The notes below the pieces were generated by a model, which worked only from the letters and a program-made list of their open reading frames with translations, was not told where the DNA came from and made no database searches. A program made the translations under genes and the position numbers. Shown one piece after another: positions 1 through 8,251 of a DNA stretch of 64,000 nucleotides; within the stretch, counting starts at the first letter, position 1; each line of letters starts with the position of its first letter. The stretch is from Hwanghaeella grinnelliae (GTDB taxonomy: Bacteria > Pseudomonadota > Alphaproteobacteria > UBA8366 > Aestuariispiraceae). The stretch is from the NCBI RefSeq assembly GCF_004005845.1, contig NZ_SADE01000004.1, positions 620,001 through 684,000 on the forward strand. Reading direction: 5' to 3'.

Positions 1-1
1 C

Positions 2-817
2 GGTGGCAGCTGGGTGGAAGAGTCGTCCATGCGGTACGTCATCACCAAAGTCTATACGATCGGAAAGCTTGGCTATTTCAATCAGGTGCTGTTGGAAAGG
101 GGATGGACCCTTTTATGCTATGCCGCGATTGTCATCGTCTATCTGAAGAACATTAGGGCATTGGGCAGTGCATTGGCGCTGTGTTTGCTATTGATCGCAC
201 TGGCGCCGACGGCAATGTATCTTGTGACACTCTTGGGACCGAACATCTTTCTGCCAAGATTGATTGTGCCACTGGCCTTGCCGTTTGGTGTACTAATCGC
301 CGTTGCGCTCGTCAAAGTGCGCAACAGATACATCGTCACGGTTTTATGTTGTGTCACAGCCGCTTCATTCGCTTTCCAGACCTACACTATGATGACCGAA
401 AAACCGAAGGGCGGGTATTTGCGGGCATTTTCTGTCGCCCTCCAGGAAGAGTATCAGCCGGACGATCTACTGCTGTTCTTGCCGAATTCCCTGGAACTCC
501 CCCTGTCCTTGGAATTGGAAGGCCTGAAAAACGTGCCGCTAGACAGGGTAGCTTTGCCCCATGTCTATCCTGCGATCGGTGTGTCGGATTTTTATCCCGC
601 AGGCACGCCGTCAGTACCCGGACTGACTGAAGCAGACGCGGACTTGATCAAGGCCAAGATCGGGTCGCGGAACCGGGTTCTCGTCTTGACGCGTATTGAG
701 GAATTGTTCGATCCGTCTTCCGTCCTACGGCGGACTTTGGCGGAAATGGGTTTCCGGTCCGTGCGGTCGATGGGCGAGGACATCAGGCCGCTCTACTTTG
801 ATGTTTATGAGCGATGA
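2..817 (+). CDS. C-terminal part of a polytopic membrane protein (5' truncated)
   Basis: The reading frame is already open at the first bases of the window, so the true start lies upstream and only the C-terminal part (about 270 residues) is visible. It begins with three or four hydrophobic membrane segments (about residues 30-120) and ends in a soluble domain of about 140 residues. This layout, transmembrane helices followed by an extracytoplasmic C-terminal domain, is common in GT-C (dolichyl-phosphate-mannose/ArnT-like) glycosyltransferases, but the catalytic N-terminus is not in the window. It sits beside polysaccharide genes, convergent with a GT2 gene 19 bases away, so a role in surface glycan assembly is plausible. 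The family call is only an inference from topology and context. Confidence 0.7.
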   Translation, partial: GGSWVEESSMRYVITKVYTIGKLGYFNQVLLERGWTLLCYAAIVIVYLKNIRALGSALALCLLLIALAPTAMYLVTLLGPNIFLPRLIVPLALPFGVLIAVALVKVRNRYIVTVLCCVTAASFAFQTYTMMTEKPKGGYLRAFSVALQEEYQPDDLLLFLPNSLELPLSLELEGLKNVPLDRVALPHVYPAIGVSDFYPAGTPSVPGLTEADADLIKAKIGSRNRVLVLTRIEELFDPSSVLRRTLAEMGFRSVRSMGEDIRPLYFDVYER

Positions 818-836
818 GGTCGCGGCAGCAGCAGGT

Positions 837-1811
837 CTATCCGGACCGTTTGAATTTGTCCCGCTGTTTGAAAACCAAGCGATATCCGTAGGTTCCCAGC
901 ACCAAGGCGGCTAATACTTTGATGGAGGAAGTCAGCCGGTTGGGGTGGTATTTCAAGGATGCAAACAGGCTTTTGATCCAGTTTTTGCTGCCGGACAGTC
1001 TCTCCAGGTAGGATTTCTCGAACAGAACGCCGCTGAAGCTTTTCCCGATCACATCCCGTTGCGACGGCGTCAGGTCCATCGCGAGCAATTCCATCAGGCT
1101 CTGCTCAATATAGGAAAGGGCCTTCAGCCGGTTTTCGTCGTATAGATTGATCAGGGCGTCCTGATCACCGGCAAGCCGACGGACTTGGGCAAGGACATCC
1201 CCGGTGAAAACCCATGCGCCCTTGATCGCCAGTTTCGAAAAGAGCGATGTGTCTTCATGAACCGGCATGTCTTCGGAGAAGCCGCCAAGGGCCAAGGTCT
1301 CTTCTATCCTGACCGCAGTGACGCTTGGGAATATGCCCGGCAGGATCAGGCCGACTGCATCCGGTATTTGGGTGCCTGAAGCCTCGTCGAAGGACAGGTT
1401 GCGAAGTTCGAACAGACGCTTCGAATACCCGTCGCCGGTCAACCGCATGTCACCGGTATGGGCGACCGTATTTTGCCCGGCAACGGCAAGGTCCCGGTGC
1501 AGGGAAGCCATTCGGCCCGGCAGCCACAAATCATCAGAATCCAGGAATGCGGCCCAGCTGCTATCGGCCAGCTTGATCCCGGCGTTCCGCGCCGCCGCCA
1601 CACCCGCATTCTTTTGGCGGAGGACCTTGATTCGGTCGCCATAGGCCGCAAGCACCGTCGCCGTATCATCGGTGGACCCGTCATCGACGATGATGACTTC
1701 GTCTGCGGGCGGGTCCTGGTTCAAGACGCTGTCGATCGCATCCCCCACGCAATGGGCGCGGTTATAGGTCGGAATGATAACCGCGACAGTGACTCCGCTC
1801 TCAGGCTGCAT
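837..1811 (-). CDS. Family 2 glycosyltransferase
   Basis: A 324-residue protein with a GT-A fold N-terminus. The segment VAVIIPTYNRA near residue 9 is the typical GT2 opening. VDDGSTDDT near residue 42 is the nucleotide-sugar binding acidic motif, and FLDSDDLW near residue 90 contains the DxD metal-binding motif. The C-terminal third is helical and of lower complexity, without an obvious membrane bundle, so it is probably a cytoplasmic or membrane-associated enzyme adding a sugar to a lipid-linked polysaccharide intermediate. It lies in the same direction as the flippase gene 54 bases upstream, so the two are probably co-transcribed. Donor and acceptor sugars cannot be read from the sequence. 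Confidence 0.92.
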   Translation of the reverse strand: MQPESGVTVAVIIPTYNRAHCVGDAIDSVLNQDPPADEVIIVDDGSTDDTATVLAAYGDRIKVLRQKNAGVAAARNAGIKLADSSWAAFLDSDDLWLPGRMASLHRDLAVAGQNTVAHTGDMRLTGDGYSKRLFELRNLSFDEASGTQIPDAVGLILPGIFPSVTAVRIEETLALGGFSEDMPVHEDTSLFSKLAIKGAWVFTGDVLAQVRRLAGDQDALINLYDENRLKALSYIEQSLMELLAMDLTPSQRDVIGKSFSGVLFEKSYLERLSGSKNWIKSLFASLKYHPNRLTSSIKVLAALVLGTYGYRLVFKQRDKFKRSG

Positions 1812-1865
1812 GTTTCGGTGTTCTCTTGGAGTTAGTCGTTGAACGTAAACTATTGGGAAGACGCA

Positions 1866-3362
1866 TCAGTCCACCGGCCATCCCAGTTTACGGTAGATTG
1901 TTGCAACTTTTGTAACAAGGCGTCCATGGGAGCCGATTTTCTCCAGCACGATGTGGACGCCGACAAAACCGGTCGCAAACCCCAGGACCAGGGACAGGAT
2001 GCCACCGATCAGGGGAAATTCCGGCGCAAAAACCAGCAGACCGCCGGCAAGCGCGGCATGCAAGCAGAACAGGACCAAGGTTAGTTTTTGCCATTTGAAA
2101 CGGTGAAGTTTCCTGGCCAGCAATGTGACAACGAAAAAATCCACCGTTTGGGCGATGACGAAGGCGATGCCGGTCACTTTCAAACCGAATTCCGACAAGC
2201 CGTACCAAACGAGAAGAAGGAAGATGGCATTGAAGATCAGCGTTGTCGTCAGGCTGACGCGCGGTTGTCCGGCAGCGATAAACACGAATCCCAAACTCCA
2301 GGTCGCCAGTTTCAGCACATTGCCGAACATTTGCCACTGAAGGATGGTCACGGCTTCTCCGAATTCGGAGGAGTAGAGCAGGCTGATGAGCCATGGGGCG
2401 CAGCCGATCAGTGACAGGATGAGCGGCCCTCCAAGGGCCAAGGCAAGCTGCAATTGGTCGTTCATCAACTGGACGGCCTTCTCGCGCTCGCGAACGATCT
2501 CGGTGAGGCGGGGGAAATAGTCCGCCCCCATCGCCTGAAGCAGAAAGCCGATATAGACGGTGCCGACGCTCCAGGCCGCGGCGAAATAGCCCGCGTCTTC
2601 AAGCGACATGTCTTGCGTGATCTTACTGCGCACCAACAGCAAGGTGCCGAACATGGCAAAGCTGCCGACCATGAAGACGACCCCCAAACGGGTCATGGGG
2701 AGCCATACCCGCCAGATATCCCGAAGGCTCATCTGTACCGGCACTGGTTTCGGCAGCCGTCGAATATATACGAAACCGAAGAGAATGCTGAAGACGGGCG
2801 GCAGAAGGATCAACCAAACCAGGCCGGCCTGATCGGCCATGATGACCGCCAAAAGGCCCCCGGCGGTCCCGATCAGGGTGCTCCAGACGGTCACCTTCCC
2901 AAGGTCGCCGATGCGTCGTAACCCCTGAAACAAGGTCGTTTGCGATGTGGCTAACAGGAAAAGCAGCACACCGACCCCGACCAAGCCGACATCGGTCGCA
3001 TGTTTTGCATCGTCGAGGATCCACACGGCCAGTTGTTCGCGCAGGAACCAGATTACCAGCATGGCAATCGCACCTTGGGTGAACAGGGCGCCCAGCAAAA
3101 CCCGCCGGACGCGGGATTGACCTTCGGGACTATCCTTGGCGCCGGCCAGTTCGCGCACGCCGCTGCCGCTCATCCCCAACCCGGCCGCCATGCCCGCGAT
3201 TTCGCGCAGGTTGGTGAGCAAGCTCAACAAACCGATGCCGGCAGGGCCGAGCAGCAGGGCCACGATCTTGGCACGGGCCACGGTGATGATGATGCGCAAC
3301 GCCTGTGCGCTGGCGATGATTGCCATCGACCGCACCAGCCCGCGAAAAGACGAGTCAGACAC
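1866..3362 (-). CDS. Wzx-type oligosaccharide flippase
   Basis: A 498-residue protein made almost entirely of hydrophobic segments (about 12-14), the expected size and topology of the polysaccharide transporter (MOP/MATE-like) superfamily. The N-terminus resembles O-antigen translocases, including a conserved stretch around ALLLGPAGIGLLSLL (residues 35-50) typical of Wzx-like flippases. Such proteins move undecaprenyl-linked repeat units from the cytoplasmic to the periplasmic face of the inner membrane. It lies upstream of the GT2 gene on the same strand. Its presence points to Wzx/Wzy-type assembly here, although a Wzy polymerase and export genes are not in the window. Confidence 0.9.
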   Translation of the reverse strand: MSDSSFRGLVRSMAIIASAQALRIIITVARAKIVALLLGPAGIGLLSLLTNLREIAGMAAGLGMSGSGVRELAGAKDSPEGQSRVRRVLLGALFTQGAIAMLVIWFLREQLAVWILDDAKHATDVGLVGVGVLLFLLATSQTTLFQGLRRIGDLGKVTVWSTLIGTAGGLLAVIMADQAGLVWLILLPPVFSILFGFVYIRRLPKPVPVQMSLRDIWRVWLPMTRLGVVFMVGSFAMFGTLLLVRSKITQDMSLEDAGYFAAAWSVGTVYIGFLLQAMGADYFPRLTEIVREREKAVQLMNDQLQLALALGGPLILSLIGCAPWLISLLYSSEFGEAVTILQWQMFGNVLKLATWSLGFVFIAAGQPRVSLTTTLIFNAIFLLLVWYGLSEFGLKVTGIAFVIAQTVDFFVVTLLARKLHRFKWQKLTLVLFCLHAALAGGLLVFAPEFPLIGGILSLVLGFATGFVGVHIVLEKIGSHGRLVTKVATIYRKLGWPVD

Positions 3363-3552
3363 TCTGTGCCCCCTTAGCGTTACCGGGCGTCCACAATCTC
3401 ACTCTGCCGCAGATATTGCCACCGGCGTTTGCATTGGGCTTGGCCTGTGCGTGTGAGATCCGATGCGGATGGTCCCTGAATGCCGCGCGAATGGAATGGC
3501 ATCGCCCAGATTACGGTCAAATGGGCGCGTTGAGACCGAAAACTCGTTCCGT

Positions 3553-4533
3553 CTATCGTGATGCAAGCTTGGAGACAATGGACGCACGAACTTTTTCGCT
3601 CGGCACTTCGACAATCGCATAGAAAATGCATGTCGATAAGGCGACGACCGCCAGCACGATGACTTTGTCCGGTGTCTGGATCGGGCCGAAAAAATGTCCG
3701 TATAGGGCGATGACCGGCCAGTGGGTGATATAGAGCGCGTAGGACATATTGCCGAAATGCCGGTCCAGTTTGCCGCTCTTCTGGGCCACGTTGAACGCGT
3801 AGAATGGAATTAGCGCGGCTGTCCAGATCATGCCGAACCAATCCTCGTTGAAGGGGGAAACCGTGTTCTTCAGCAGCAGGGGCCTCGCGTCGTCCCAGAT
3901 CCACACGACGACCCCAATAAGAATGAAGCCGGCGGCTGAGGCATAGGCCGTCGTTTTCCTCGGTTTCCAATCCGTCAAATATATCGCTATCCCGATCGCG
4001 AATGACGGAAGGTACATGAAGACGGTCCAAATACCGACGTTCATCTGCAGGTACCATCCGACCGGCAGTAAGAAAATACTAAGCAAAATGATCGCGGCAC
4101 TGGCCCTTGCCGGGGACCGCAGACTGGCCGCAAGACCGGCGATCAACGGCACCAGCAGGTAGAACTGAAGCTCAAGGTCCAGAGACCATGAAACGCCTAG
4201 GACGTCGTTCTGCGTCGTCGCTATACCAAAAATAGGCAAACCGAGAAGTTTGCTGTAGTCGGGGTCTCCGTATGTCCAAGCGAATATACAAAAAAATGTC
4301 ACGTATGCCGCAAAGAAAGGCAAAAATATCCGCAGTGCGCGCGACGTGTAAAAGACTGTCACATCACTGTATTTGGAGTATTTCTCCACATACATTCTAG
4401 TGACCCAGTAGCCGCTTAACGCAAAGAAGGCGAACACGGCCGGCCGGCCAATTTCCAGGTTTGAAAGATGACTGATAACGACTAGACCTGCTAGAAGGAG
4501 CCTGAAAATACCGGGCGGTATTGAGGGAATCAT
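3553..4533 (-). CDS. Acyltransferase 3 family membrane protein
   Basis: A 326-residue polytopic protein with about ten hydrophobic segments. The N-terminus carries the acyltransferase-3 pattern: FALSGYWVTRMY near residue 40 and SRALRIFLPFFAAY near residue 65. A late YALYITHWPVIALYG (about residue 270) matches the conserved final helices. Members transfer O-acyl (often acetyl) groups to cell-surface carbohydrates across the inner membrane. It is shorter than typical 350-400-residue members and starts directly in a helix. It is divergent from the adenylation-carrier fusion whose likely start lies about 60 bases away, so the two share a promoter region. Both contain acyltransferase-3 modules, suggesting the local polysaccharide is acylated. 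Confidence 0.88.
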   Translation of the reverse strand: MIPSIPPGIFRLLLAGLVVISHLSNLEIGRPAVFAFFALSGYWVTRMYVEKYSKYSDVTVFYTSRALRIFLPFFAAYVTFFCIFAWTYGDPDYSKLLGLPIFGIATTQNDVLGVSWSLDLELQFYLLVPLIAGLAASLRSPARASAAIILLSIFLLPVGWYLQMNVGIWTVFMYLPSFAIGIAIYLTDWKPRKTTAYASAAGFILIGVVVWIWDDARPLLLKNTVSPFNEDWFGMIWTAALIPFYAFNVAQKSGKLDRHFGNMSYALYITHWPVIALYGHFFGPIQTPDKVIVLAVVALSTCIFYAIVEVPSEKVRASIVSKLASR

Positions 4534-4592
4534 ATTCGGTCGGCTTACAATCGGGTCGTTGGAGAAGTACTCATCGCTTGTCGGGGGACAGA

Positions 4593-7184
4593 ATGCCAGA
4601 TTATTTCTGGGACAATCTAGAAAATTATTCTGACAACCTGGCCGTAGTCTCCAGCGACGGGCAGGGGCATTCCTATGCAGATTTAGATAAAGCGGCGAAG
4701 GTATTTGCCGAAGAGCATTTCGCCGGTCTGGAATACCGGCCGCTTGTCTTGCTGGAAACCGCCAACAGTTTTCCCGTCATTGCTGCGTATATAGCTGTAC
4801 TTCAGGCGCGCTATCCCGTCATATTGCTGGCGCCCGGTGCTATCGCGGAAGACTCGCGGATAGCGGATACCTACCAGCCGAACATCGTGATCCGAAGCAA
4901 TGGCGATGCGGTGACGGTGACCCGCACGGACGCGCCGCCGGTCGATATGCATCCCGAACTGGCCGTTCTGCTCTCCACATCCGGAACCACGGGCGCGCCG
5001 AAACTGGTGCGCCTGTCGCGGGACAACATCCAGTCGAACGCGGAATCAATTGCGCAATATCTGGAGCTGGACGAGACCGAACGTGCCATCACGACGCTTT
5101 CCTTCCATTACTCCTACGGGATGTCGGTCGTGCACACGCATCTTTCGATCGGGGCGGCCCTCGTCACGACGGATTCATCGGTAATCGAGGACGCGTTCTG
5201 GGCTTGCGCGGACCGCCACGGCGTTACCTCGCTGGCATTGGTTCCGTTCCAGTTCGAGCTTCTGGAAAGAAGCGGGTTTGAAAACCGAAGACTTCCCTCC
5301 CTCAGATACATCACTCAGGCCGGCGGAAAGCTTGCCGAACCCTTCGTACGCCGATTTGCAGAACTGGGTAAGCGGGACGGCTGGCGTCTTTTTATCATGT
5401 ACGGCCAAACCGAAGCATCGCCGCGCATGGCCTATCTGCCGCCCGAGGATTTGGATGAATGGGCGTTCAGTATCGGGCGGGCCGTCCCTGGCGGTAAATT
5501 CCACCTTCTGGCGGACGACGGATCGCCCATTGATGTCCCCAACAAGACAGGCGAACTGATCTACGAAGGTCCCAATGTGATGCTCGGCTATGCCGAGGAA
5601 AGGGGGGATCTGGCCGCGCCGTCAGGTCCGTCCGAACTCCATACCGGCGACATGGCTGAAATGTTGGAAAATGGATATTTCCGTATCGTCGGAAGGCTGA
5701 AGCGGTTCATCAAGATCTTCGGCCTCAGGGTCAGCCTGGATGAAGCCGAAGACTTTCTGCGCCGGGAAGGGTTCACCGCCTGGTGCGCGGGCAAGGACGA
5801 GCGCCTGGTCGTCTTTTTGACGGAGATGGACCGGGCGGACCGGGCCAAGGAGATGCTGGTTGAGCGCTATCACCTGACCGAAAGCGTCGTCTTCGTGACC
5901 CAAATCGATGCACCGCCGCTGCTGTCGTCCGGCAAGGTGGACTACAGCACTCTGACGGCCCATGCGAATGCGCTAGAGGCCGCCCAAGGCCACGGCCAAG
6001 GGGCAAGGGTCGAGGATACCGGCGGTGTCGCCGCAAGCCTCAAACGAGCAATGCGCGTTGCCAAAATCGACGCCGACCGCAGCTTTCTAGAGCATGGCAG
6101 CGACAGCCTCGGCTATGTCGAGGTGCAAATGGTCCTGACAGAGCTTCTCGGTTCTCCCCCGCCGAACTGGGAAGAAATGCCTATGGGCGAATTGATTGCC
6201 CTGTGTAAGTCGGGGCCGGATCGCGGAAGCAGGGCGTTGCAAACGCGGCTTCAATGGACGCCGACGAGCTTGATGCTCAGACTCGTCGCGATCACCGCCG
6301 TAATCTTGCTGCATAGCACCAGTTTGCCGGTCTCTGGCGGCGGTTACCTTCTGATCATGCTCGTCGGCGCATCGCTAGGGCGCTTCCAATTCGAGCAGTT
6401 GAAGGCAGGCAAGGTCGGCCAAGTGATCGGCACGCAGCTGACAGACATCGTGATTTGGTACTTCTTTCTGATTATCGGTGTCAGCTTTCTCTTCAATCCG
6501 GTGAATCTGAGCTGGTTTCTGCTTCTGGGGAATTTTGATCCGGCGGTGAAGCCGGATGGAATCTCGCCCTATTGGTTTGTGTGTTTCTATGCCCAGGCGA
6601 TCCTTATCGTCTGCGCCTTTTTCCTGGTGCCGGGGCTTCGGCAAACCATCGCCGGGCGGCCGTTCCTTTCCGGGCTTGTTGGCGTAGGCGCGTTTTCCGC
6701 GCTTGCCATTCTCATCGATCCGTCTTCTACGGCGACCGGTGGCATCCAGATCCGTCATCCATTGTTCGCGATGCAACTGGTACTGCTCGGTTGGACTATT
6801 CAGTTCTCCAAGACCCTGCTTGAGAAACAGATCATTTCAGTCGTCTTGATCGCGAATGCGCTATTGATCTGGTTCTATGGAACGACAGTCCTGCCGTTTA
6901 TCATCCTCGGCGGGTTGCTTATGATTTGGCTACCCACGGTCGAGCTGCCACAAATGCTGTCACGGTTGGTATTCTTTCTGGGTGCAAACACCATGTATTT
7001 CTACCTGTTGCACCCGGTAATGCTTTACCTCGTGGAGAAGAATTTCAGGTTGAAGGAACTCGATTTGTTCCTGTTTACGATTGCTTTTACTTTGCCTGTA
7101 TCGATCGGATGCCGGATTATCGCGCAGCGGTTCCTAAGTGTTTCCAAGCAACTGCTGTTTTCGCGCCGGGGGGCGGCGAATTGA
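4593..7184 (+). CDS. Adenylation-carrier-acyltransferase-3 fusion protein
   Basis: A three-module protein of 863 residues from the ATG at 4593, chosen because GGGGGACAG precedes it; an upstream in-frame ATG at 4521 overlaps the divergent gene. Residues 1-460 are an ANL-family adenylation domain: phosphate-binding loop STSGTTGAPK (about 128-137), YGQTEASPRM (270-279), ELHTGD (348-353), a hinge region GRLKRFIKIFGLRVSLDEAE and a terminal lysine in LSSGKVDY (about 448). Residues 475-545 are an acyl-carrier domain whose FLEHGSDSLG supplies Ser505 for phosphopantetheine. Residues 560-863 form a hydrophobic domain resembling acyltransferase 3, with an early His in ILLHS and a late YFYLLHPVMLYLV. Inferred role: activate a carboxylic acid, load it on its own carrier and pass it to a membrane transferase that decorates the polysaccharide. 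The substrate is unknown. Confidence 0.88.
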   Translation: MPDYFWDNLENYSDNLAVVSSDGQGHSYADLDKAAKVFAEEHFAGLEYRPLVLLETANSFPVIAAYIAVLQARYPVILLAPGAIAEDSRIADTYQPNIVIRSNGDAVTVTRTDAPPVDMHPELAVLLSTSGTTGAPKLVRLSRDNIQSNAESIAQYLELDETERAITTLSFHYSYGMSVVHTHLSIGAALVTTDSSVIEDAFWACADRHGVTSLALVPFQFELLERSGFENRRLPSLRYITQAGGKLAEPFVRRFAELGKRDGWRLFIMYGQTEASPRMAYLPPEDLDEWAFSIGRAVPGGKFHLLADDGSPIDVPNKTGELIYEGPNVMLGYAEERGDLAAPSGPSELHTGDMAEMLENGYFRIVGRLKRFIKIFGLRVSLDEAEDFLRREGFTAWCAGKDERLVVFLTEMDRADRAKEMLVERYHLTESVVFVTQIDAPPLLSSGKVDYSTLTAHANALEAAQGHGQGARVEDTGGVAASLKRAMRVAKIDADRSFLEHGSDSLGYVEVQMVLTELLGSPPPNWEEMPMGELIALCKSGPDRGSRALQTRLQWTPTSLMLRLVAITAVILLHSTSLPVSGGGYLLIMLVGASLGRFQFEQLKAGKVGQVIGTQLTDIVIWYFFLIIGVSFLFNPVNLSWFLLLGNFDPAVKPDGISPYWFVCFYAQAILIVCAFFLVPGLRQTIAGRPFLSGLVGVGAFSALAILIDPSSTATGGIQIRHPLFAMQLVLLGWTIQFSKTLLEKQIISVVLIANALLIWFYGTTVLPFIILGGLLMIWLPTVELPQMLSRLVFFLGANTMYFYLLHPVMLYLVEKNFRLKELDLFLFTIAFTLPVSIGCRIIAQRFLSVSKQLLFSRRGAAN

Positions 7185-7221
7185 CGGATTTCCGAAGGAA
7201 TGTGAGCCGGGGGACAGGTGT

Positions 7222-7671
7222 GTGACTAAGAAGATTTTAGCGGTCGCGTCGGGCGGTGGACATTGGCAACAACTGATGTTGATGCGTCGAGCCTTCGAGG
7301 GGAATGACGTGCGCTTCATCACCACTTTGCCTGGGCTGCCGGAGCAGTTCGATGCGCATCCCGCGGCGATCGTGCGTGACTGCAATCGGAATGAACGGGT
7401 GAAATCCTTCCTGTCGCTGCTGGCGATTACCTGGCAGATACTAAAGTTTCGTCCGGATGTAATCATTTCAACGGGTGCCTTGCCCGGGGTGATGGCCCTT
7501 GCGGTCGGCCGTCTTTTCGGTGCCCGAACGATTTGGGTCGACTCCATCGCGAATGCTGAAGAAATGTCGATGTCCGGAAGGCTGGCACGACGTTTTGCCC
7601 ATCTTTGGCTCAGCCAATGGGACCATGTGGCGAAGGATGCGGGCGCTGAGTATGCGGGGGCCGTACTGTGA
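7222..7671 (+). CDS. pssD: PssD/Alg14-like glycosyltransferase subunit
   Basis: A 149-residue protein opening with a P-loop-like ILAVASGGGHWQQLMLM, the signature of the Alg14/PssD/EpsE membrane-recruiting half of a two-part GT-B glycosyltransferase. STGALPGVMALAVGRLFGARTIWVDSIANAEE (two halves around residues 85-115) is the conserved C-terminal region. The GTG at 7222 was chosen because GCCGGGGGACAGG precedes it and earlier starts would overlap the upstream gene. Its stop overlaps the start of the next gene, giving translational coupling of the two subunits. In rhizobia the PssD/PssE pair adds a glucuronic acid to the lipid-linked intermediate; the sugar here is not determined. Confidence 0.85.
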   Translation: MTKKILAVASGGGHWQQLMLMRRAFEGNDVRFITTLPGLPEQFDAHPAAIVRDCNRNERVKSFLSLLAITWQILKFRPDVIISTGALPGVMALAVGRLFGARTIWVDSIANAEEMSMSGRLARRFAHLWLSQWDHVAKDAGAEYAGAVL

Positions 7672-8141
7672 TTTTCGTAACCGTGGGTACGCAGCTGGCT
7701 TTTCCCCGCTTGATGGAAGCGTTCGATACCTTGGCCCCGGGATTGGGTGAGGACGTTGTCGCCCAAGTCGGACCCGATACAGGTAATTATCCGAACCTGA
7801 AGGCGCAGCCGAACGTCGCCCCCGATGAATTCGAGCGCCTGTTTACCGAAGCCCGTTTGGTGGTCGGCCATGCCGGGGTAGGGACCATCCTGTCCGCCAA
7901 ACGGTTTGGAACGCCGCTGGTGCTGATGCCGCGGCGGCATGCCTTGGGCGAACATCGCAACGATCATCAACTGGCGACGGCCAAGGCGGTCGAAAAATTA
8001 CCCGGCGTTTACATCGCGTGGCAGGCGGATGAGCTTGCCGGATTGCTTGTCAGGGATGATCTCAAACCGATGACAAATGATGAAAGTCCAACACATTCCG
8101 CCCTTATCGGCCGTTTGAAAGCGTTTATAGAAACCGCTTAA
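7668..8141 (+). CDS. pssE: PssE/Alg13-like glycosyltransferase catalytic subunit
   Basis: A 157-residue protein starting at a GTG that overlaps the stop codon of the preceding subunit (GTGA). It begins IFVTVGTQLAFPRLMEAFD, the hallmark of Alg13/PssE/EpsF proteins. The donor-binding region VVGHAGVGTILSAKRFGTPLVLMPRR (two segments near residues 65-90), followed by LGEHRNDHQLA, is the nucleotide-sugar binding half of a GT-B fold. With the upstream subunit it forms a split membrane-bound glycosyltransferase for exopolysaccharide repeat-unit synthesis. It is probably the last gene of the polysaccharide transcript, since a change of function and a roughly 110-base gap follow. Confidence 0.88.
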   Translation: MIFVTVGTQLAFPRLMEAFDTLAPGLGEDVVAQVGPDTGNYPNLKAQPNVAPDEFERLFTEARLVVGHAGVGTILSAKRFGTPLVLMPRRHALGEHRNDHQLATAKAVEKLPGVYIAWQADELAGLLVRDDLKPMTNDESPTHSALIGRLKAFIETA

Positions 8142-8251
8142 GTTATTGTCGGCACGCTGAATCGCCGGGCCTTCTTCTTGTCAGGTTCCTATTGTCGCTG
8201 ATGGCGTCGATGGTGTTTGATGGTTGCAACAGCAAACGCACACGGAACACG

